Shown: positions 1-5,574 of the stretch, one piece after another
Layout of the letters: every line of letters begins with the position of its first letter
How positions within the stretch are numbered: position 1 is the first letter of the stretch
From: Gemmatimonadota bacterium
Lineage (GTDB): Bacteria; ARS69
DNA: 18,236 nt
Direction of reading: 5' to 3'
NCBI GenBank assembly: GCA_020431545.1
Contig: JAGQIB010000127.1
Span: 1-18,236, forward strand
Translations under genes and position numbers: made by a program
Notes under the pieces: model-generated
What the model saw: the letters and a program-made list of their open reading frames with translations, nothing else
What the model was told of the DNA's origin: nothing
Databases searched by the model: none

Positions 1-540
1 TACCGCATGTTCACGTCGCGGGCCGAGCACCGCCTCCACCTCCGACAGGACAACGCGGACGAGCGGATGATCGATCACGCGCGGGCCCTCGGACTCCTCT
101 CCCCGACGGACCTCGATCGACTCGAGTCCCGGGTCGCGCAAACCGAGGCACTCTGGAGTCACCTGGGGCGGCTTCGGCGAGACGGCGCTTCCCTGCAGAC
201 CTGGCTGGCCCGCCCGGAAAGTCGGCTGTCCGACATCCTCGAGGACCACCCGTTCCTGCACGAGTTCGACGGCGAGCTTCGGGAGAAGGCGGAGATCCGC
301 GCGAAGTACCGGGGTTATCTGGACCGCGAGCGCCAGCGGATCGACCGGACGCGGGGCCTCGAGACCTTCGTCATCCCCGAGGGCGTCGACTTCTCGACCA
401 TGATCGGGATCTCCTCGGAAGGGCGGGAGAAGCTCGCGCGGATTCGCCCCGGCACCGTCGGACAGGCGTCGCGGATCGCGGGCGTCTCCCCGGCCGACGT
501 CGGGGTCCTCCTCGTCGAGCTCCGTCGGCGCCGTCCGTGA
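1..540 (+). CDS. mnmG: MnmG (GidA), tRNA uridine-34 modification enzyme, C-terminal part
   Basis: This is the 3' end of the gene; the 5' part lies outside the window. MnmG is the FAD-dependent partner of MnmE. The complex installs the (carboxymethyl)aminomethyl group at C5 of wobble uridine 34 in the cytoplasm. The first visible residues, YRMFTSRAEHRL followed by LRQDNADERM, are the family's highly conserved segment (usually RAEYRLLLRxDNADLRL). The C-terminal helical domain that contacts MnmE ends with the typical GVSPADVGVLLVELRRR. About 179 of the usual ~620 residues are present. The stop codon overlaps the rsmG start by 3 bases, so the two genes are translationally coupled, the usual gidA-gidB pairing near replication origins. 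Confidence 0.97.
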   Translation, partial: YRMFTSRAEHRLHLRQDNADERMIDHARALGLLSPTDLDRLESRVAQTEALWSHLGRLRRDGASLQTWLARPESRLSDILEDHPFLHEFDGELREKAEIRAKYRGYLDRERQRIDRTRGLETFVIPEGVDFSTMIGISSEGREKLARIRPGTVGQASRIAGVSPADVGVLLVELRRRRP

Positions 541-1136
541 GCGAGTCGATCCTCGATATCCTCGGCCCCACGGTCGAGGACCTCGGGGGCGCACCCGCCG
601 GGTGGGTGGATCGTCTGGAGCGTTATGCCGACCTGGTCCGTGAGCGAAACCAGGCCGTGAACCTCGTGTCCCGACGTTCGGCGGACCGTTTCGTTGAGGG
701 TCAGCTCCTGCCATGCCTCGCCGTCCTCCGGCTCGTCCGCCCCGGCACGCCGGTCCGGGTGCTGGATGTGGGCACCGGTGGCGGCCTCCCGGGAATCCCC
801 CTCAAGATCTTGCGTCCGGAAACCCGCGTCGACCTCGTGGACGCGACCCGGAAGAAGGTGGACTTCGTGCGGGAAGCGATCGAGACCCTCGGTCTGGGTG
901 GGGCCGTGGCCCACTGGGGGCGCATCGAAGATCCCCCGCCCTCCCTTCGCGAGCGAGCTCCGTTCGAGCTCTGGGTCTCTCGCGCCGTCGGAGAGGACGC
1001 TCGCCTCGACCGGGCCCGCCGGGAGTGGTGCCCGGACGCGGAGGTCTGGGTGTTCTGTCCCCCGGGGACCGGCGAGTTCGACTTCGGGGCTCCCGGCCGA
1101 TCCCCGGTGACCGCACTCCGGAAACTCTCGGGTTAG
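537..1136 (+). CDS. rsmG: RsmG (GidB), 16S rRNA m7G527 methyltransferase
   Basis: RsmG methylates N7 of G527 in 16S rRNA using S-adenosylmethionine. The 199-residue product has the expected length. It shows the RLERYADLVRERNQAVNLVS segment near residues 25-45, then the SAM-binding motif I (VLDVGTGGGLPGIPLKI) near residue 75. The acidic DLVDATRKKVDF motif follows, and VSRAV near residue 148 matches the catalytic-region VSRA of the family. The GTG start at 537 overlaps the mnmG stop (GTGA), which favours this start although no strong Shine-Dalgarno is visible inside the end of mnmG. The gene is followed by a long non-coding stretch with parS sites. Confidence in the identity is high and in the exact start moderate. 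Confidence 0.95.
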   Translation: MSESILDILGPTVEDLGGAPAGWVDRLERYADLVRERNQAVNLVSRRSADRFVEGQLLPCLAVLRLVRPGTPVRVLDVGTGGGLPGIPLKILRPETRVDLVDATRKKVDFVREAIETLGLGGAVAHWGRIEDPPPSLRERAPFELWVSRAVGEDARLDRARREWCPDAEVWVFCPPGTGEFDFGAPGRSPVTALRKLSG

Positions 1137-1189
1137 GTCCCCCTCCCCCGCGCGACCAGGCTCCCCACCGCACCAGCTCTGCGCCGGAG

Positions 1190-1205
1190 TGTTTCACGTG
1201 AAACA
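1190..1205. other. parS: parS site 1
   Basis: Exact 16 bp palindrome TGTTTCACGTGAAACA. The next base on each side (G and C) extends the symmetry to 18 bp at 1189-1206. Confidence 0.96.
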
Positions 1206-1225
1206 CCCCACGAAGCAGAGCGAGG

Positions 1226-1241
1226 TGTTTCACGTGAAACA
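1226..1241. other. parS: parS site 2
   Basis: Exact 16 bp parS palindrome. It is preceded by CGAGG, the reverse complement of the CCTCG that follows sites 5 and 6. Confidence 0.96.
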
Positions 1242-1260
1242 GGGGGTGCCTTCCACCCGG

Positions 1261-1276
1261 TGTTTCACGTGAAACA
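1261..1276. other. parS: parS site 3
   Basis: Exact 16 bp parS palindrome, 35 bp from the start of site 2. Sites 1-3 are nearly evenly spaced (36 and 35 bp). Confidence 0.96.
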
Positions 1277-1397
1277 ACCCGGGCACCAACTGGTGCGCCC
1301 AATGCTCCTTCGGGCGGGCCCCACAGGTCAGTTCCTCCAGTTCGACACGTCGCCGGTCGCGGGTCCGTCGCGCCGAGCTGTCAGGTCGGACCAGGGG

Positions 1398-1413
1398 TGT
1401 TTCACGTGAAACA
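1398..1413. other. parS: parS site 4
   Basis: Exact 16 bp parS palindrome flanked by GGGG and CCCC, which makes a perfect 24 bp palindrome at 1394-1417. It is the most symmetric of the seven. Confidence 0.96.
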
Positions 1414-1465
1414 CCCCCCAGTCCTTCCCGGGGGGCTACCCCGACGGAGGAAGCGGCTCCGCCCC

Positions 1466-1481
1466 TGTTTCACGTGAAACA
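1466..1481. other. parS: parS site 5
   Basis: Exact 16 bp parS palindrome followed by CCTCG, a flank shared with site 6 and with site 2 in inverse orientation. Confidence 0.96.
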
Positions 1482-1542
1482 CCTCGACGCGACGCAGATG
1501 CTCCCGAACCGTGCTGAGGGCGTCCCCTCCGGGTGGACGGGA

Positions 1543-1558
1543 TGTTTCACGTGAAACA
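1543..1558. other. parS: parS site 6
   Basis: Exact 16 bp parS palindrome followed by CCTCG. Confidence 0.96.
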
Positions 1559-1604
1559 CCTCGTCGGTCCAGTACCGACAGAGACACCCTCGCCGGGGAC
1601 CCCG

Positions 1605-1620
1605 TGTTTCACGTGAAACA
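1605..1620. other. parS: parS site 7
   Basis: Exact 16 bp parS palindrome with flanking G and C that extend the symmetry to 18 bp. It is the parS site nearest to parA, about 455 bp upstream of its start codon. Confidence 0.96.
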
Positions 1621-2074
1621 CTCCGGGGAGACCTCGCGAGACGCGTCGCCATCGCCTCTCTCGTATCGGCCACCCCGCCAGCCCCGCCCAGACGTCGCCA
1701 CTTCTCGGTCACTCCGGGCGTTTCCGGGGCCGGCCCCGAGGTGCTCCGATGCACTCGGTCAACAACCGGCGGCTCTCCACGCCCGTCGCCGCGCCGCACG
1801 GTTCCCCCCGATCCACGCGCTCTCGTTCTCCCGCTCCGACGCTTCCGAACCGTTCCCCTGGTCGCCGGGCAGCCTCGCGAGGAGCGCCGCGGCCGGCGCG
1901 TCATGTGGCTTCTCCGATATCCACAATTCCACAATCACTTGTCCACAGCACCCCACCGCGCGTTTCGCGACGCGAGGGGCTCCCAAGTTCACGAAGATGG
2001 GGTATGTTCCTCGCGTCCATCGTTCGCCAGCCGCGGAGTTCGAACGGACGGGAAGCAGAAGGCGAGGAAGTGTG
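1621..2074. other. Gene-free stretch between parS cluster and parA
   Basis: No convincing gene is present. Open frames here translate to Ser/Pro/Arg-rich low-complexity sequence typical of GC-rich non-coding DNA. It holds a 14 bp palindrome (CGGGGCCGGCCCCG, 1725-1738), the three DnaA-box-like 9-mers at 1917-1947, and the parA ribosome binding site (GAGGAAG, 2064-2070). A TATGTT hexamer at 2003-2008 could be a -10 element, but no matching -35 is visible. With the DnaA boxes and neighbouring mnmG-rsmG-parAB, this is a plausible place for part of the origin. Confidence 0.5.
1917..1947 (+). other. Candidate DnaA-box cluster (possible oriC element)
   Basis: Three 9-mers in the same orientation resemble the DnaA box TTATCCACA: ATATCCACA (1917-1925, 8 of 9), AATTCCACA (1925-1933, 7 of 9, sharing one base with the first) and TTGTCCACA (1939-1947, 8 of 9). 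They lie in a locally AT-richer island in otherwise very GC-rich DNA, between parS and parA. The mnmG-rsmG-parAB order is commonly close to oriC, which supports the reading. A clear AT-rich unwinding element is not seen, so an origin is only inferred. Confidence 0.45.
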
Positions 2075-2917
2075 ATGAGCTCAGCGGGAATCCCCACCGG
2101 AGACGCGAGATCCGGTCGCGTCATTGCAATCACGAACCAGAAGGGCGGTGTCGGCAAGACGACGACAGCCGTCAATCTCGCGGCGAGTCTCGCGGCGTCG
2201 GAACGTCGCGTGCTTCTGGTCGACATGGACCCGCAGGCGAACGCGTGCAGCGGGCTCGGCCTCTTCGATCGCGCCGACGTTTCCGGCGTGTACGAAGTGC
2301 TGATCGAGCAGAAGGCGCTCCGCGACGTCGTGCGTCCGACCGACATTCCGTTCCTCGACATCGCGCCATCCAACACCGCACTCACGGGTGCCGAGGTCGA
2401 GCTGGTCGGCGTGATGGCCCGCGAGCAGCGCCTGCGCAACGCGTTGCTCGAAGCACGTGAGGACTACGACTACATCTTCATCGACTGTCCGCCCTCGCTC
2501 GGGCTGCTCACTCTCAATGCACTCACCGCCGCGGACTCGGTGCTGATTCCGATCCAGTGCGAGTACTACGCGCTCGAGGGTCTGAGCCAGTTGCTCAACA
2601 CGGTCCGTCTCGTACAGCGAAATCTGAATCCCGAGCTCGAGATCGAGGGCGTGCTGCTCACGATGTTCGATCGCCGCCTGAATCTCTCGCAGCAAGTGGC
2701 CGACGAGGCCCGTAGTTATTTTGGGTCGAAGGTCTATGAAACCGTCGTCCCCCGCAACGTGCGGCTCGGCGAAGCGCCGAGCCACGGCAAGCCCGTCATC
2801 CTTTATGACATTCTCTCACCGGGCGCCGTAAGTTATCTCAACCTCGCGAGCGAGATCCTCGGGAAGGAGACTCCCGTCGATCGCACCGCGAACCGCAGCG
2901 TGGCGAGTCAGGGGTAA
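2075..2917 (+). CDS. parA: ParA (Soj), chromosome-partitioning ATPase
   Basis: ParA binds DNA non-specifically as an ATP dimer on the nucleoid, and ParB-parS complexes stimulate its ATPase to drive origin segregation. The 280-residue protein has the deviant Walker A motif KGGVGKTT at residues 23-30, the signature Lys23 included. LLVDMDPQANA (A') lies near residue 50 and FIDCPPSLG (Walker B) near 135. The conserved C-terminal segment VVPRNVRLGEAPSHGKPV is intact. The ATG at 2075 is chosen because GAGGA (2064-2068) lies 6 nt upstream and the family consensus begins shortly after; the frame stays open far upstream through the parS sites, but that part is non-coding in character. parB follows after 14 nt, so the two form an operon. 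Confidence 0.97.
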   Translation: MSSAGIPTGDARSGRVIAITNQKGGVGKTTTAVNLAASLAASERRVLLVDMDPQANACSGLGLFDRADVSGVYEVLIEQKALRDVVRPTDIPFLDIAPSNTALTGAEVELVGVMAREQRLRNALLEAREDYDYIFIDCPPSLGLLTLNALTAADSVLIPIQCEYYALEGLSQLLNTVRLVQRNLNPELEIEGVLLTMFDRRLNLSQQVADEARSYFGSKVYETVVPRNVRLGEAPSHGKPVILYDILSPGAVSYLNLASEILGKETPVDRTANRSVASQG

Positions 2918-2931
2918 GCATGGAGGCACCG

Positions 2932-3855
2932 ATGAACAAGCGTGGTCTCGGTCGTGGGCTCGGAGCGCTGATTCCGGACGCGTCGTCCTACTCGCCGCAG
3001 GTCGGCGAGATGATCCTGTCCCTCGAGATCGACACCATCGAGCCGAACCCCCACCAGCCCCGTCGCGACTTCCGCGACGAGGACCTCGCCGCCCTCGCGA
3101 CGTCCATCCGCGAGGAGGGCGTTCTGCAGCCGATCCTCGTGCGCCAGCCGTCCCCCGGGCGGTACCAGATCGTCGCGGGGGAGCGTCGCTGGCGCGCGGC
3201 CAAGCTCGCGGGATTCGATCACATCCCGGCCATCGTCCGCGACACGCGCGAGGAGCAGTTGCTCCCGCTGGCCCTCGTGGAGAACCTGGTGCGCGCGGAT
3301 CTGAACCCCGTGGAGGAAGCGCTCGCCTACCGCGACCTCGCGGAAGAAGCGGGGTGGAGCCACTCGGAGATCGCGGATCGCGTCGGCCGCAGCCGCTCGC
3401 ACGTCGCGAACGCGATCCGGTTGTTGCAATTGCCGCCCGAGATCCTGGCCGACGTATCTCACGGACGCCTCACCGCCGGCCACGCCCGCTCCATCCTCGC
3501 CTGCGACGGAGACCGCGAGGCGATGCTCCGTCTGCGGGACGCGATCCTCGCCGGCGAGCTCTCGGTGCGCGAGGCGGAGGACCGCGCCGCGGCCGAGCAG
3601 CACGCGCAAGGAAACGGCCAGGCGGCGACCACCTCCGCGCCGGGACGGCCGCGCAAGAAATCGCGTGCGCGGGAGCAGTCGCCCGAGGCGCGCGAGCTGG
3701 AGGAGAAGCTGACACGGATGTTCGGCACTCCCGCCCAGCTCCACGAGCGAAGCGGTCGGGGTCGGGTCTCGTTCGAGTTCTACTCCTACGACGATCTCCA
3801 GCGCCTCACGGACCTCCTTTTCCTGGCCGGGAACCGCGGCGGCTTCGGGATCTGA
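2932..3855 (+). CDS. parB: ParB (Spo0J), parS-binding CTPase clamp
   Basis: ParB loads at parS, hydrolyses CTP, slides along neighbouring DNA and activates ParA. The 307-residue protein starts with the typical MNKRGLGRGLGALIP. IEPNPHQPRRDF follows near residue 35. The nucleotide-binding motifs GERRWRAAK (near residue 83) and ENLVRADLNP (near residue 117) are both intact. A helix-turn-helix (SHSEIADRVGRSRSHVANAI, about 144-163) reads parS, and a C-terminal dimerisation domain ends in DLLFLAGNRGGFGI. An upstream in-frame ATG exists at 2920. The ATG at 2932 is preferred because GGAGG (2922-2926) lies 5 nt before it and the protein then begins like other family members. Its DNA targets are the seven parS sites upstream. 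Confidence 0.97.
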   Translation: MNKRGLGRGLGALIPDASSYSPQVGEMILSLEIDTIEPNPHQPRRDFRDEDLAALATSIREEGVLQPILVRQPSPGRYQIVAGERRWRAAKLAGFDHIPAIVRDTREEQLLPLALVENLVRADLNPVEEALAYRDLAEEAGWSHSEIADRVGRSRSHVANAIRLLQLPPEILADVSHGRLTAGHARSILACDGDREAMLRLRDAILAGELSVREAEDRAAAEQHAQGNGQAATTSAPGRPRKKSRAREQSPEARELEEKLTRMFGTPAQLHERSGRGRVSFEFYSYDDLQRLTDLLFLAGNRGGFGI

Positions 3856-3993
3856 TTCGGCAACCTTTGACCGATCCTGACCGCCGTTGGGCTCAAGTCG
3901 ACGTTTTCTGGCGCCGATCCGGGAGACGAGGTCCGAGCTCCACGTCCGCGACGTCGCCCGCAGGGGACGCAGCGCCGTGCAGCCGTGCCCGTC

Positions 3994-4022
3994 TTGACAC
4001 CCCCTGGGTCCGGTGTAACCAT
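3994..4022 (+). promoter_or_regulatory. Candidate sigma70-type promoter for M23-bactofilin operon
   Basis: TTGACA (3994-3999) is a perfect -35 hexamer. A 16 bp spacer leads to TAACCAT (4016-4022), a weak -10. It lies about 40 bp upstream of the M23 peptidase start, in the 207 bp gap after parB. The -35 is convincing and the -10 is poor. Confidence 0.4.
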
Positions 4023-4062
4023 GGCCCGGCTTTTTTGGGCTCGCTTCCCGAGGAGAGCACCG

Positions 4063-4812
4063 ATGTTCGACGGAGCCCGCAAGGTTTCCGTGATCGTCGC
4101 TCCTCACGGAAGCACGCGAAGCTGGACCCGCGTGCTCCCCGTCCCGGCGCTGCTCGGCTTGGTCGTCGGCGTCGCGGCACTCCTGATCCTGCTCCTCGTT
4201 CTCTCGCTCCAGGTCGCGGACCTTTCGGCTCGCGCCCGCGAGGTCCGGGCACTCCGGACGGAGAACGAGGATCTCCGACGACAGGTCGGACGGGTGGAGG
4301 AGTTGCAGACGGAGCTCTCGCGTCTCCGCGAGTTCGAAACCCGGATCCGACGATGGGCCGGGATCTCGAGCGTGGATGCGCCGATGATGCTCGGGGATGC
4401 GGGCGAGCTCGATTGGGCGCAGGATGACGCGCGGCTCGCGGAGATTCCTTCGCTGACGCCGATCGAAGGGTGGGTTTCCCGCCCGTTCGACTCGACGCCG
4501 GAAGGACACGTGGGGCTGGACCTCGTGCAGGAGACCGGAACTCCCGTTCGTGCGGCCGCACTGGGACTGGTGCGGTTCGCGGGCTGGGACGAGACGTACG
4601 GAAACCTCGTGATCCTGGATCACGGCAACGGCTTCACGACTCTCTACGGGCACAACGATTCGCTGAAGGTGGCAGACGGCGATCTCGTGGCTCGCGGGGA
4701 TACCGTGGCGCAGTTGGGAAACACGGGAAGGTCCAGCGCTCCGCACCTGCACTTCGAGGTTCGCCTCGAGGAGCAGCCGCTGGATCCGGCTTACTTGCTC
4801 TCGAAATCATGA
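4063..4812 (+). CDS. Membrane-anchored M23 (LytM-type) peptidoglycan endopeptidase
   Basis: This is a zinc metallopeptidase that cuts peptide crosslinks in the cell wall, acting in the periplasm. The 249-residue protein has a short N-terminal cytoplasmic segment, one transmembrane helix (about 24-50, VLPVPALLGLVVGVAALLIL and on), a coiled coil (about 50-95, Leu/Arg/Glu heptads) and a C-terminal M23 domain (about 140-245). The metal and catalytic residues are all present: HVGLD (H149, D153), YGH (H197) and HLH (228-230), so it should be active. ATG 4063 is chosen because AGGAGA (4051-4056) precedes it by 6 nt; an in-frame ATG at 4021 overlaps the candidate promoter. The bactofilin gene follows after 7 nt. 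Paired M23 and bactofilin genes are known from Caulobacter (LmdC) and Helicobacter cell-shape systems. Confidence 0.93.
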   Translation: MFDGARKVSVIVAPHGSTRSWTRVLPVPALLGLVVGVAALLILLLVLSLQVADLSARAREVRALRTENEDLRRQVGRVEELQTELSRLREFETRIRRWAGISSVDAPMMLGDAGELDWAQDDARLAEIPSLTPIEGWVSRPFDSTPEGHVGLDLVQETGTPVRAAALGLVRFAGWDETYGNLVILDHGNGFTTLYGHNDSLKVADGDLVARGDTVAQLGNTGRSSAPHLHFEVRLEEQPLDPAYLLSKS

Positions 4813-4819
4813 GGACGAC

Positions 4820-5257
4820 ATGTTCAACAAGCGAAACCCGGACACGGATCAGAATCCCCAGCAGCCCGTGAGTGAGACCCCGAGCACGAGCTCGAGCTAC
4901 ACGCCGGTCTCCACGCCCACCGCGTCGACGTCGGCCGGCGGCAGCGCCGCGACCGTGCTCGCGGAAGGTTGCACGTTCGAAGGCACCGCGAACGTCGACG
5001 GGACGTTCCGGATCGAAGGAAAGGTCAACGGCGAGATTCAGGCGTCGGACGGGCTCGTCGTGGCGAAGTCGGGCGAGGTCGAGGCGCAGGCCAAGGTGCG
5101 GCGCGCGATCGTGAACGGCCGCTTCCAGGGCAAGATCCACGCGACGGACAAGGTCGAGCTGCAGTCCGGCGGCCGGGTGGACGCCGAGATCCGCGCGAAG
5201 AACATGGTCATGGAAGACGGCGTCCGCTTCGAGGGCCACTGCCAGATCGGCTCCTAG
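4820..5257 (+). CDS. Bactofilin, polymer-forming cytoskeletal protein
   Basis: Bactofilins self-assemble without nucleotide into membrane-associated filaments that position wall enzymes and, in Myxococcus (BacNOP), the ParABS machinery. The 145-residue product has a disordered Ser/Thr/Pro-rich N-terminal tail (about 1-45). A central domain of short beta-strand repeats (about 48-145) follows: GCTFEGTANVDGTFRIEGKV, then NGEIQASDGLVVAKSGEVEA and so on. Alternating hydrophobic residues and turn glycines are typical of the right-handed beta-helix. The gene starts 7 nt after the M23 stop, and the GAGGA ribosome binding site (4811-4815) overlaps that stop, so the two are co-translated. A terminator follows at 5307. 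The neighbouring parAB and wall hydrolase suggest a scaffold linking the origin region or cell pole with wall growth. Confidence 0.95.
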   Translation: MFNKRNPDTDQNPQQPVSETPSTSSSYTPVSTPTASTSAGGSAATVLAEGCTFEGTANVDGTFRIEGKVNGEIQASDGLVVAKSGEVEAQAKVRRAIVNGRFQGKIHATDKVELQSGGRVDAEIRAKNMVMEDGVRFEGHCQIGS

Positions 5258-5306
5258 CCGGACGCTTCTCTCGGGCTCGACGGGGCCGGCGCCGCGCGCC
5301 GCCCCG

Positions 5307-5341
5307 CCGTCGCCCGAACGAACGGTCGGGCGGTGGGTTTT
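5307..5341 (+). terminator. Rho-independent terminator after the bactofilin gene
   Basis: CCGTCGCCCGA (5307-5317) pairs with TCGGGCGGTGG (5326-5336), giving 11 pairs including two G-U, around an 8-nt loop. The sequence GTTTT follows at once. It lies 50 bp after the bactofilin stop and would close the M23-bactofilin transcript. Confidence 0.75.
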
Positions 5342-5381
5342 CCGCAACCCCCGGTGCGTTTTGTGGACAAGTGGAAAACCC
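5335..5381. repeat. Inverted repeat around a DnaA-box-like 9-mer
   Basis: GGGTTTTCC (5335-5343) is repeated in perfect inverse as GGAAAACCC (5373-5381), with 29 bp between. The interval holds TGTGGACAA (5362-5370), the reverse complement of TTGTCCACA, which also occurs at 1939-1947. A second weak box, TTATCCCCA, lies at 5460-5468. The left arm overlaps the tail of the terminator. This may be an origin element or a regulatory operator. Confidence 0.4.
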
Positions 5382-5451
5382 GCGGGCAATGAAGCTCCCG
5401 CCCGAAGCAATTGATTTTTGGTGAGTTGTGAGAATCGGCTCGTCGGTCGAT

Positions 5452-5537
5452 TCGGCCCCTTATCCCCAAGTGGTTGGAAAAAGGAAAGTTGAAGGGGTTG
5501 GCATCCGGTCTGGCTTCCGGATAGCCCCTTTGGCCGA
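5452..5537 (+). promoter_or_regulatory. Candidate structured, switch-like mRNA leader of the dehydrogenase gene
   Basis: Complementary segments can form a three-way junction. The closing helix is TCGGCC (5452-5457) with GGCCGA (5532-5537). A small hairpin is CCAA-GTGG-TTGG (5466-5477). A long arm is AAGGGG (5492-5497) with CCCCTT (5525-5530), continued by ATCCGG (5503-5508) with CCGGAT (5517-5522). A second CCCCTT at 5456-5461 could pair with the same AAGGGG, so two folds exclude each other. The region ends 25 nt before the ribosome binding site. No known riboswitch consensus was recognised, and some pairing is expected by chance in GC-rich DNA. Confidence 0.4.
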
Positions 5538-5574
5538 GAGACAACCCCGCCGGGAACCGCCCGAGGAGAAGCGC

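Larger units (their letters stand above)
1189..1620. repeat. parS: Cluster of seven parS centromere sites
   Basis: Seven exact copies of the 16 bp palindrome TGTTTCACGTGAAACA begin at 1190, 1226, 1261, 1398, 1466, 1543 and 1605. This is the known consensus of chromosomal parS, bound by ParB. All copies lie between rsmG and parA, so ParB would load next to its own gene. Successive starts are 36, 35, 137, 68, 77 and 62 bp apart; the spacing is irregular and the spacers are unrelated, so this is not a CRISPR array. Sites 5 and 6, and site 2 read on the other strand, share the extra flank CCTCG. Confidence 0.97.

Noticed and set aside
1189..1620. CRISPR-like repeat array
   Set aside because: The repeats are 16 bp perfect palindromes with irregular spacers (19 to 121 bp) and match the parS consensus; no cas genes are present.
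1511..2074. N-terminal extension of ParA into the parS region
   Set aside because: The frame is open, but the translation is unlike any ParA and passes through parS sites; a good ribosome site and the family start lie at 2075.
1749..2075. Small open frame ending on the parA start codon (TGATG)
   Set aside because: Ser/Pro/Arg-rich low-complexity translation without domain features, and it crosses the DnaA-box patch. It looks like chance openness of GC-rich DNA.
2908..4752. Long minus-strand open frame opposite parB and the M23 gene
   Set aside because: It is a shadow of strongly supported + strand genes; Arg-rich, with no recognisable domains.
5428..5574. N-terminal extension of the dehydrogenase from a GTG at 5428
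   Set aside because: The extension has no family similarity and covers the structured leader; GAGGAG before ATG 5575 marks the start.
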